Part shown: positions 1 to 9,900 of the stretch, in pieces | Layout of the letters: each line of letters opens with the position of its first letter | Position numbering within the stretch: position 1 is the stretch's first letter | From: Undaria pinnatifida | Lineage: Eukaryota > Sar > Phaeophyceae > Laminariales > Alariaceae | NCBI GenBank assembly: GCA_012845835.1 | Contig: JABAKD010000023.1 | Span: 7,019,147-7,083,146, forward strand | Direction: 5' to 3' | Length of the DNA: 64,000 bases | The notes under the pieces: model-generated | Seen by the model: only the letters and a program-made list of their open reading frames with translations | Database searches by the model: none | Told to the model about the DNA's origin: nothing | Program-made: the position numbers and the translations under genes

Positions 1-550
1 CCCCGACAGTAAGCAGCGGTCAGTATATATTTTCCGAAACAACGGTCGGTGCTCTTGCTTGTATGCGCTTGATACCGGGGTGGTAAGCAGCGGTCATTTA
101 CGTATGTTTAAAATATCCCGAAAACGAGGGTCGAAGAACGATGAGGCCCGCTTCGACCGAGCGAAATGCACGACAGGAGCGATCTTATCAACTTACTGTA
201 TTCATAGCAAGATCGTGCAACATCACGACTCGAGTAGTCTTGTGCTGCGCGAGTGTGGTGTCGTCGAAACATCTCCGCATGCAGCCTCCTCTGCGGACAC
301 GTTTTCCTCACCCCAGCGCCCGGGCTTGGTCCATGAGACCGATACAGGAATGGTCACATTTGTTTTTCGACACTTTTCCCTCTGAAGTCCAACGGGGACC
401 AAGCCCCATGGGACCGACCGCATACACGTGCTGTTCTGAAGAATCACCTGAGATTCACATACATGTGGAACGCTTTTTCTAGTATTGAGGCTGTTGGTCT
501 CCGATACGACAATTTAGACGTCGTATTCCTCATTGTGAGGAGCTATGGTT
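1..550. other. unassigned sequence
   Basis: No gene or recognisable element. The 13-base string TAAGCAGCGGTCA occurs twice (near 10 and 84), suggesting a small local duplication. Short open frames lack splice context and similarity I can recognise. Confidence 0.4.
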
Positions 551-815
551 GACGCGTGCTACGATAGAGGTTGCACTTTTCGTCTGACATGTTTTCCGAA
601 TGACGGCACCCCCCTTAACCCCAAATCGTCGGCAATAGTTCACTTTTATTTTGCATGATTCTCGTCGTGTACCAAGGCCGTGGGATTGGTTGTTCATCCG
701 GTATCATAGCAATTTTAATTTTTTCCAAATCCGTTTTTGGGAGGGATCTTCTTAAGCTCGCCCAAATTGAGGAACGTCAGAAAAAAACGTGGTGCACCTC
801 TGTCGTAGCAAGAGC
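551..815 (-). mobile_element. MITE family A copy, reverse orientation
   Basis: The left end matches the family A terminus GACGCGTGCTACGATAGAGG. The right end is the diverged inverted copy (CTGTCGTAGCAAGAGCC). The interior carries the family landmarks in reverse order: TGAATGACGG, AATCGTCGG, the GGCCGTGGGAT block and the CCAAATTGAGGAAC block. It is non-coding and non-autonomous. No exact target duplication is left. Confidence 0.75.
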
Positions 816-1031
816 CACAGGGTCGGTGGCGGATGCTAGGCTGCATCAACGCTTACCGAGGGCTTACTCGACTTTTTGCCCAGTCACAGCTTCCCTCACT
901 AGGTACAACTTTCCACATTGTTCTTGGCTTCGACGTTGTAGTGTGCCTACGGGTTCGATTGTGAACACCTCTCACTCCGAGACGTATCCTACGATACAGC
1001 AGGGGGCTCGGAATAAAGTTTTATGAGAAAG

Positions 1032-1115
1032 TGTTATAAGGCTTAGTTTGGGTAAGCTACCGGTTAACCAGTTGCAAGTGGTCAAACGGACTAATACCCC
1101 ACTAATACCTTAACA
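1032..1115 (+). repeat. 5' LTR of TRIM
   Basis: 84 bp, TGTTA...TAACA, preceded by AAAG. It differs from the 3' LTR only at AG versus TT after GGTTAACC. Confidence 0.85.
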
Positions 1116-1320
1116 AATGGCGTCGTCGGCAGGACCATGGGTTTCTTGGGTCGTGGGTTCGATCCCCACCATCCACAACAATAAACTTTTCAGATTTTCC
1201 CCATGTCGAACTTGAAAAATACTCTCCCTGGTATCCCAGGGAATGAAGCGGCTTGGATAAATGACAGGTCCGCCCGTATATCCGGCCGATCTGCTATCCC
1301 GCCGTTTCAGGGGGGGAGAG

Positions 1321-1404
1321 TGTTATAAGGCTTAGTTTGGGTAAGCTACCGGTTAACCTTTTGCAAGTGGTCAAACGGACTAATACCCCACTAATACCTT
1401 AACA
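1321..1404 (+). repeat. 3' LTR of TRIM
   Basis: 84 bp, immediately preceded by a purine tract and followed by the AAAG duplication. Confidence 0.85.
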
Positions 1405-1623
1405 AAAGCTCCTAACCCGAGCTCGGCATTTCACGCGAAATAGTCCGACTTGGAAGGCGTTCGTGTTCGCGCAACCACAACCAAGCGTCTATGCCCTCTA
1501 CATTCTATAATACTCCGAGTATGTCACACTCAACTTAATAGGTAGTTCCTCGCTTGAGGAAGTCATCCGCAACATTACCAGAGAACTTTTGTTACTAAAC
1601 ACCCTTCTGGCCGAAAACGTGTC

Positions 1624-1886
1624 GACGCGCGTGCTGCGATAGAAGTGTGCACCGCCTTTTTTCTGAGGTTCCTCAATTTCGGGTTGGTTTAAGACCTCTC
1701 CGAGAGTCTCCCAAAACACTGTTTTCTGATAAAAATAAAGCTGCTGCTACGATATCGGATGATCAATCCCTTGGCCTAGTTACACAACGAGAATCATGAA
1801 AAAAAAAAGGGGCGTATTTTCCAACGATGTTGGGCTAAGGAGCCCTGTCATTCAGAAAAAAATTCGCACGGAAAGTGATACCTTCT
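1624..1886 (+). mobile_element. MITE family A copy
   Basis: It starts GACGCGCGTGCTGCGATAGA and follows the consensus order: GAGGTTCCTCAATTT, CCTCTCC, GGATGA, TTGGCCTAG, CACAACGAGAATCA, GGAGCCCTGTCATTCAG. The right terminus decays after GATACCTTC, so the distal inverted repeat is lost. Confidence 0.8.
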
Positions 1887-2207
1887 AGTCTAGACTATAT
1901 TATAGTATTAATAGCGTGCGTCAACCCTTATCTATCTAGGGATGAGTCCTCCGATCGATCGTTGATTCTAACCATAGAAGCGTTGGAGCGTGGGTCCAAT
2001 ATACATCTTGTTTCCCTCCTGTGTGCACGAAGGTCTACCTCGAGAGGAGGGTTTTCGTTGGTGGTCGACAACATTTCAAAGCGTCTTCTCTGTACACAGT
2101 CAGCGGCAGAAGAAGCCAGACTGCCCCTCAGGGTTTACATCACCGTCTTGCCCGCAGCGGCTGGGGATTTGTTTTTTATTTTTATTTTTATTTTTTATTT
2201 TATCTTG

Positions 2208-3026
2208 GGCCCAGATTAACGAGGAACTTGCCAGATCGAATTCCGATTTTTTTCGATAGAAGTGAATTTAATTTGCATCTCTGATTGGTCAAGAAATGAA
2301 TCACCAAGGAGGCATTCTCAGAATTATTACGAAAAATCAAATTCAACAAAGAAGTAAAAAAAAAGACTTTCTCCGTCGAATTTAGTCGAAAATCGAAATT
2401 GAATTTAGGGAGTTGTCCACCTAGACATGGCTTGTTCTGTGTAACCGAAGCCGGCCACGCGAATTGGTGCCATGTCGTCGGCTGATTGAGAGGCGAGAAG
2501 CCACCATTGCGAGAGGTAGGACCACCGGAGTAGCCGCAGCGCGGGCTCCGAAGGTCCTTAGCACAGCGTAGACCGCCTGCGACGCTTCGAAAACAACCGA
2601 GACCGCCGCAAACAAACCCAGTTTTTCGTCGCCCTGCACCTCAAAAGTTACACGACTAACTACCACATGATGACTTCGCTCAGAAGTTCGACCGCTATAT
2701 CCCCGTCGCTGCTGCCCGTGTCGGGCGGCGGGGTGGCGCCAGCCCATCCAAGAGACACCTAGAACCATAGCCTCCAAGCCGCTGCCGGCCAGAAGATTCT
2801 GCGGCTAGCCGCGGCGCTCCGGGGAGCATGCGAGCCATCGCTCGCCTCGGTCGTTGCCCACGGGTGTTCGTTGACCCTTTTGCGTTTTTTGATTTTTTTT
2901 ATTTATTTCCTAGAACGCACTGCCCTGTTCCTTGATAAGAACCAAAGTTGAATTTTTCGTGTATTTTTCATAAAATAAAAATAAAAATCGAAATTCGATT
3001 TGGCAAGTTCCTCGTTAATTCGGGCC
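2208..3026. mobile_element. TIR DNA transposon with GC-rich cargo (Pack-type candidate)
   Basis: The ends form a 43-bp inverted repeat (2208-2250 and 2984-3026) with about four mismatches. It begins GGCCC and contains AATTAACGAGGAACTTGCC. Subterminal DNA is very A/T-rich (2250-2405 and 2880-2984). The core (about 2420-2870) is abruptly GC-rich and holds a 118-codon open frame on - (2421-2777) with a hydrophobic stretch. No transposase domain is visible. The contrast between AT-rich ends and GC-rich core suggests a non-autonomous element carrying captured host sequence. No target duplication was identified. Its right end abuts the 3' end of a SINE. Confidence 0.7.
2421..2777 (-). CDS. open frame in transposon cargo, function unknown
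   Basis: 118 codons on -, opening MEAMVLGVSWMGWRHPAARH. The middle has a moderately hydrophobic stretch rich in Ala, Val and Leu (about residues 52-92). I recognise no family. It lies wholly inside the TIR element and may be a captured exon fragment or a chance open frame in GC-rich DNA. Confidence 0.2.
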   Translation of the reverse strand: MEAMVLGVSWMGWRHPAARHGQQRRGYSGRTSERSHHVVVSRVTFEVQGDEKLGLFAAVSVVFEASQAVYAVLRTFGARAAATPVVLPLAMVASRLSISRRHGTNSRGRLRLHRTSHV

Positions 3027-3321
3027 AGTGCACACTTTCACTTTCCAGCTTCTGGACAAGCCGTGGTCACAGGTGTCATCCCTTCTCCTCCCCGGTTCTT
3101 GCCTTCAATTTTTATCGCGCATAGGGTTCAGCAATCGCACTGCTCGTCGATTGTTCATCGAGTGTTACTAACTCACGCTCTCCTCGCGCTTTCCGCAAGT
3201 CAATTTGTGCACAAGAAAAAGTCCCAACGAATTTATACGAGTATGCACTAGGCGGGGCTCGAACTCATGAAACTGACCTATAACAGGCTCGAGGATAACC
3301 TGATACCCCACCGGGGCAACC
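3027..3321 (-). mobile_element. tRNA-derived SINE, copy 1
   Basis: On - it begins GGTTGCCCCGGTGGGGTATC, contains the B-box-like GAGTTCGAGCCCC, and runs through the conserved body (CACAAGAAAAAGTC, CAAGAACCGGG, GACCACGGCTTGTCC, AGCTGGAAAGTG). The poly(A) tail is missing: the body ends at the GGCCC terminus of the neighbouring TIR element. Confidence 0.8.
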
Positions 3322-3880
3322 GTGTGTTCACCCAGTTAACCTCTGTGAAAATCACGCTCCCACGTGACGTCGCCTGTAGTAGGGAATGGTTAGAATGTGG
3401 TAATATCACGGCCAATATGTCTTGTACGAGCTGTACACAGAAACGCTGGCGTGGGGGGTGTTAGGTATGATAACCTTTCGTCGCTCTACGTGAGCGGGGA
3501 GAGAGGACGAAGTATTTGGTTGGCGATCAATACATCGGGTATCCGATTTCAAGGGCGCGCGAGGAAAGACCGTTCGGGACTTGAGATATCAGTCAAGTTG
3601 AAATGTATCTTTTTTTACTTCCAATGTATAATTCGTACACGACGGCCTACTACTGCGGAGCAATGCGTGGTTCAGACCACTCGTTTTGGCTTGACACTGG
3701 CTGGTCACAAATCATGGTATCCACTGCGCATACGATTTTTTCACACAGCCAGTGTCTGGCGTCGAGCTGTTACTTGACTAGCCTATTATTTTGAGTGACA
3801 CTTCAACATGGTATGTCATACCTGGTACGTTGCCGTCATACGAATCCCTACGGTACGTTTCCCAAGACCAATGAAGGGCG
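3322..3880. other. unassigned, probably GT92 upstream intron
   Basis: No clear exon. The peptide RYDNLSS encoded near 3463 recalls the YDN.S motif of GT92 proteins, but it lacks splice context and following similarity, so I do not call it. Confidence 0.3.
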
Positions 3881-3925
3881 CACGAGATGCAGCTTCTCCA
3901 CCGATGTCCGAGAAAAGCCGTCAAG
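3881..3925 (+). pseudogene. partial duplicate of GT92 exon start
   Basis: CACGAGATGCAGCTTCTCC and the next roughly 20 bases match the exon start at 4007 (CACGAGATGCAGCCTCTCA) with an offset of 126 bp. The encoded HEMQLLHRCPRK parallels HEMQPLNHCLRK of the intact exon. Similarity ends before the catalytic motif, so this is a decayed tandem copy. Confidence 0.5.
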
Positions 3926-3999
3926 TAGCAGAGAACTTCGTAAATATCCATCTGATCATCTGCATACTGTGTTACTTCAATATCTCAACCCCACAACAG

Positions 4000-6900
4000 G
4001 TTGGAACACGAGATGCAGCCTCTCAACCACTGCCTGAGAAAACACATCGAACGCAGGGAAGAGAGCAGCGATGCTCCGGTGTGGGTTGTGTTCCACGATG
4101 TCGACGAGTACATCTTTCCGGTCCAGACCAACAGCACCATGTCCGAGGCCCTCATGAGGCACCCCGAGACGTGCTGCGTTCAGGTGACCACAGCGGATTG
4201 ACATTGTGCATGATAATAGAGGACTGGTAGGCGGTGTAGGTGATGGTCATGTGGTTGGCGGTGGTGGTGGAGGTGCCAGCAGGCGTTTCGCTTGGGGGGG
4301 GGTGGGGGATGGGGAGGTTGATCAGAGATGTGGACGAGTACGTTTTCCCGGTCGACACAGACAATACCACGGCTGAGGCGTTCGTGAAACACCCCCCCAA
4401 CAGCTGCGTTCAAGCGGGAGCAGGGGGTACGCCGAAAAAAAGAGGACGACGGGGGTGTAATTGCAGTGGGTACTCCAATTTAACAGCGCCCGGGTCACGA
4501 GCGTTCGGGGTTTAAGAGCCGTCAAATCGGTATGTATGTCCCCCCTACACTAAAATAATTATATTTTCCACTACAAAGATAGTATAGGAGCAATGCATAG
4601 TTAGTGACGAGTGCATGTTTCTGCTTGTCACGGGCCGCTCATAAGTTCGGGTGCCCACACTGACTGCTGTATTAAATGGTACGTATACAAGCATGTTATA
4701 GTATATGATGGAGGACAACACATACATGCCAAGATAGAGGCGCACTAACTTGTTTCTGGAACTTCTCCTTTGAGAATTTCTGACATGTCAACATCTCACG
4801 CAACATATTTTCTTCGAGCAAAAAACAAACAAAACTAAAAAATGAGCCCCAATGAAAACATCTCACGGGACTGAGGCCATTTCTCATACGGTCGGATTCC
4901 GCCAGTCGAACATTTTTTCGACTGGATTATTCTGGTCCTTCATCTTCCTTTTTTTTTTTTCCCCCACAATTTAACTTTCCAGCTTCTGGACAAGCCGTGG
5001 TCACAGGTGTCGTCCCTTCTCCCCCCCGGTTCTTGCCTTCGTTTTTTCTCGCGCATAGGGTTCAGCAATCCCACTGCTCGTCGATTTTTCATCGAGTGTT
5101 GCTAACTCACGCTATCGCGCTTTCCGCAAGTCAATTTGTGCACAAGAAAAAGTCTCAACGAATTTACACGAGTATGCACTCGGCGGGGCTCGAACTCACG
5201 AAACTGACCTATACCAGGCTCGAGGATAACCTGATACGCCACCGGGGCGACCGGCTACGTTTCTTCTTATCGTCAGTCAAGTCGATTTTATAGTTTTTGT
5301 GCTCTTCCTAGAGGCGGTTGGTGTGAGGCAGTACTGCTGTATGGCAGTCGAAAGGTTGGCAGCTCTGTGCTTCGCGCGTTCTGCGCGAGCAACGCGTGCT
5401 CGTGCTCGACGAATCCTCGTCCCAGCGAGTTGGTGGCTGTGGGCTCTTAGCCGAAAGCCGTCAAAGCAACGTTCGTGGAGTTGCAATCAGCCGAGAGCCG
5501 CCAACGCTGCAGCAGGCGTAGCCGTTGTTCGCAAAATGGGATCGATGCCTCGCGCTGCTGCCGTCGTGTGATACACGCTGCTGGCGAGCGGAGCTAGGAA
5601 TGAGCCACGCTGACTTGCGGCGAGAAGGAACAGCAGTGATAGCCAAGCCAGCGTCAGCGCCTTGTATGATACTGCTGTGCGGTACCTAGTATAGGTGTGT
5701 GGGCGTGTGGGTATGTGCTTGTTGGTGGGATGAGGGATGCAATGGGTTGAAAAAACACCTGTAAAACTTTTTCGACCGAGTTGTTCGACTGACGGATCCA
5801 GTCGAAAAAGTGAAGTTTCTTGACTGGATCCTTTAGTGTCGGAAAATTCAGTCGAAAAAACTTGAGTCGAAAAAGCTCTTGTTCGACTGTGTAAGAAAGC
5901 CCGATTTGGGCTTCAGTCGAAAAATGCTGTTTTCGATTGAAAAATCCGACTGACTGTGTAAGAAACGACCTATCTATGGTACATGTACAAAATCAAATAC
6001 CGCGAGGAACAAGAATGGCATTCGGAATACTTTTGGGGTAAAGCATATCTTCGACCAAGACTACCGGTGGTAGCGGTTTCACCACACACACATACACCCG
6101 AGTGATTCCGTGTCTCATTGGTTAAAATGCTCAACAAGAAGGCGTTTTTATTTTCTGCGCAGCGCAACTCACCATTCTATTGCACAGATTCATATCACAA
6201 TTATAGCAACACTGAAGAAAACATTGCGAATGGCTCAAACCGCCAAATGGATCACACAGCGGGGTCAGTCGTCGCGCGAATGTCTCCCAGAGACTGCCCT
6301 CTCCCCCGTCCCCTCCCCCCGCCCCGCCCTCCTAACAAGTGAACCCCGCCACCGTAGCCTTCGTCGTGAAAATACGCACACACACGCCGCGCCTGCTGGG
6401 ACCGTTCTTGAGGTGGCTGAAGAAGCATGAGTAAGGTCACCTGTTTTGGCATTGATTGGAGGAGGCGTGTGGCACGGTAGAGGCATTATGGGCACGTTTT
6501 GGCGTTTTTTGTCTTCTGAATGACGGAGGCTCCTTGACTCAAAATCGTCTGAAGAACGACAGGCAGGCGTCTTTTACGAAAGAGCTGCACCGCTTGTTTT
6601 TCTGAGTTTCCTCAACTTGGGAGCTTAAGACCTCCCCCTCCAACAACTGATTTGGAGAAATAAAACTACGACCACCCGGGTGAAAAATCCCGTGGCCTAG
6701 GTGATACACAACGAATATCAGGCAAAAAAATGGCCTATTTTTTACGACGATTTTGGGTTAAGGAGCCCCGCCGTGCGGAAACAATTTCAGACGGAAAAAG
6801 TGCTACCTCTATCGCAGCACGCGTCTTTTTTTTCTCATTTTGCGAAGTTGTTTGTTTGTCGTATACGCACGCCGTGGGTTTGCTCATCTATTTTTTTTTT

Positions 6901-9900
6901 CGTATATAATTTTCGGTTTTTGCTCTTGACCTTTCTTTTATATGCATGCTACGCTAGAGGTCCACCCTACGTTTAATCCTTCCTGAGGGTGGTGATTTGA
7001 GGAGCTCTAGACTATATCCCTCGCCCAAAAACCTGATTTTGGACAAACGTGAAAAAACGTGCTCCCCAATGAACACATTGTTCAATGGCCTACACAGTAG
7101 GTGAAAAGCGAATTTTTTCACACACAAAACAACGAGTTTGCGACGAATTTGGGTTATTAATGAGCCCGGCCATTCACAGATTTATATATTCAGCCAAACC
7201 TGCTACCTGTATCGTAGCACGCGTCCCTCTTGGCGCCGCAGTCCCGACGAGGGGACAAAACACTTGGGGTTAGACTACCATACAGTTTGGGAGTCGGAAA
7301 TGGGTTAACCCCTGTACAACTGGAAACCCGTCCTCGGGGATAAAATTACTTGGGTATAGTACAGGGACGGGTTTGGGGGAGCCCTCCTAAGTAAGCGGTT
7401 AGGTCGGTGTGTGGGTGAGGTGTAGAGCTCCTCAAGCCAAGAACCCTGCAGAGGACAAAGAGATAATGTGTGCGCCTCTTCTGTGGACGGTGTCATCGGT
7501 CAAGCCGGGTTGTTCGGTTGACACCGTTGTTTTTCGGGGAGAAACAGAGATGTCAGGAGACGACACTTTCAGGCACTGACCGACGGCAATTTGCCATTCG
7601 GTTTCACACGCTTGACCGCTGGGCATTTTCCCCTCACTGACCCGCCTCCTGCTATGTTTGGGGAGAATCTCATTGTCTTCGGTATTCGTGGAGATACTTT
7701 GAAGCTCGTTTGTATCAGTTTTGGCCACCCCATATATGACGTTTGTTGGCGTATGCTCCTCGCTGGTCCATGTTTCCTATGTGCAGGTGCCTCGCGTTCA
7801 GTACGGGACGAGCGGCTACCAGCAGCAGCCTCGGGGGTTGTTGCTGGAGTTGTTCCTCAGGCATGCGGATCCCGCCATCTTCACCGACAACCGCTTCCCC
7901 AAGGTACTTTGCTCGCAGGTGGCGGCTGGTTTGCTGCGGGTGTGATCGTGTTTACGCGTAACCCGTGTACTGAAGCCCTACGATAGATAGGTCACTAATA
8001 TAGTATATAGACGGTACAAAGAGGGTACTCATAGGGTTTGAATAGGCTATTAATAAGGTACTGACTAGAGCTGTGTGAGTCCACACGTTTTCACGACTAT
8101 AAACTAATCGGTAGGTGTCGTTAGCTTACTATGTGACATTAGTCACCAAGTCGGCTTCCGAAACGATCTGGTCAGCCGACGTGCCGGCTTGAGTCAGGAG
8201 AGCGAAGCGAGCCCAATCAGCCCCCCCCGCTCGAGGGGGGCCCCAATAATAATCGAAACAACGCACTCCGCATTACCCATCCTTCGCACGAGTGTGGAAA
8301 CTCAATAAGTCGAATGTAGTCGATGCCTCCGGGAAACGAACAACTATTAATCCGGCTAGTAACTAGTTGGTGACTTTGGTTGTGCCGATTCACAGCCTGC
8401 TCTGGTATTGATAGGTTCGCCGCAACTATTGTCTTTGCCGTAGGTACGTTTGCCCACGTACGTAAGTGCCCGCTATATTTAGAAGCGTATAGTTACTGTA
8501 GCTTGGTGACGGAGACCCGTTACGAACACAGATGCACCGACAACATCGCACAGCGGACGACACGTTAGAAGTCCGAAATGGTGATTTGTGTGGTGAAGCG
8601 GTGGAGTGCAACAATCCAAGCAAAACTATGCGCAAATGTCATTATCGGTGGAATTTCCCCCTAGGTTTGGGCACTTTTTTTTTCTCCCGTAGTATCACTT
8701 CCTCGACGCACACGTGTGAGGGTCAGCGCACAAGGGGTGGCGCGCTTTCGGGTTAGGCTGTATGAGACTGTGGATGAGGCATGTGGAGCTCCTTCTGAAG
8801 CGAGGAGCCTGAATGAAAACGATGGGCCGGGGGGGGGGTGCATTTACCGTAGCGTGTGTCTAAATAAGAACGGCACGGCACAAGCCGTGAAACGAAGGCC
8901 CATATACAGCGCAAAAGCGCCAGGTAAAAAAGCAAGCCACAACAGGTACAAGGAGGAAGGGCTGACGCTTTCGGGCTTTAGGACTTTCAAAAACAGGTTT
9001 GGGCGGGGTTCGCAGCTCCTCAGAGCGAGGATCCCCATAAACAAATCTTGTGCGCGATTTTAGCCGTTGCGTGCGCGCGTGTTGCTTTTCTCCGTCCGCT
9101 AGTTTGCAGCATGGGCGGTCGAGATAGCGACCACACACCCCTTAGGAATATTCCGCGCCCAAAGTGAGACAAAAAAGAGAAAAACGTATCATACATAGCA
9201 GTAACCGCATTCATCGCTTTCGTTCTTTTGCCTATATAATTCGTAGCATTGAGCTTCCACCTCGGCGACACTTAAGCATCCCCGGAAACATGAAGAAATC
9301 GTTTTTAATTTCTGTGTGGATACCATTTCCCCTGAACCAACACGCTTACCGAACTAGTCGAAACCCCAAGCCCCATCATCATTCCGGTAGCTGTTCCTGG
9401 AGAACGTCAAGAGATTGACTCATCCTCGTTTCGCCCTCCAGCCTTACACGTCTCACCGCTTGGTGGACTACGCGTTCGGCGGATTGCCACAGCAGATGCC
9501 TGTAAGACTCCCCTGTGGCCTGTCCTTGGCTTGAGCTCCTAACGGCAGCGAGTGCTCGCGCACTCCCATCACTTCTCATCTGTCCGTAGTGCTTTTGCTC
9601 TTCGCCCCCGTCTCCGAGACTCTGTCAGATCTTCAGCCTTTCGCAATAAGACTATAGTACAACATTTGGAACACTCCATGTGCCAGATAGACCAGGGATC
9701 ACGATGCTACGGCGATGAAGCCGTAGGACCCTCCATGGCGTCGACGACAGGACATCCTGACAGTTTTGCTTCGTCTTTCGTTTTATGAACCGTAACATGG
9801 TGTTTTGTTTGCATACTCGTACCCGCACACAGGTGGCGGTAAATTTGGACCCTACAGACCCCTCGCTGGGTTCGATCAAGCCGCCCCTGTTTAACATGCA

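Larger units (their letters stand above)
1032..1404 (+). mobile_element. TRIM-type miniature LTR retrotransposon, near intact
   Basis: Two 84-bp direct repeats (1032-1115 and 1321-1404) differ at only two adjacent bases. Each begins TGTTA and ends TAACA, the TG...CA signature of LTRs. Two bases after the 5' LTR, at 1118, comes TGGCGTCGTCGGCAGG, which fits a primer-binding site because it starts with TGG, the complement of tRNA CCA. The purine run AGGGGGGGAGAG directly abuts the 3' LTR and fits a polypurine tract. The direct duplication AAAG lies at 1028-1031 and 1405-1408. The 205-bp interior has no ORF. It holds a Pol III B-box/T-arm-like string (GGGTTCGATCCCCACC, about 1157-1172) that may be a captured tRNA piece. 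Size and layout fit terminal-repeat retrotransposons in miniature, which depend on another element's enzymes. High LTR identity suggests recent insertion. Confidence 0.88.
4890..5965. repeat. composite of TCGAAAAA-rich repeats around SINE copy 2
   Basis: GTCGGATT plus CAGTCGAA...TTCGACTG strings occur at the left (about 4890-4926) and, inverted and multiplied, at the right (about 5765-5960: at least six CAGTCGAAAAA-type strings and two copies of GACTGTGTAAGAAA). Between them lie a SINE and a GC-rich stretch (5300-5700). It may be a diverged inverted-repeat element, but clean termini could not be fixed. Confidence 0.35.

Noticed and set aside
1118-1180. Possible tRNA gene around GGGTTCGATCCCCACC
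   Set aside because: Only the T-arm/B-box part is present. No matching acceptor or D-arm sequence lies 50-60 bases upstream. It is better explained as interior of the TRIM.
3397-3777. Upstream GT92 exon containing RYDNLSS
   Set aside because: Resembles the YDN.S motif by a few residues only. No convincing acceptor, and the following residues do not fit the family.
8221-8243. Rho-independent terminator at the GC hairpin
   Set aside because: No bacterial context and no following T run. It is simply a GC-rich palindrome inside an intron.
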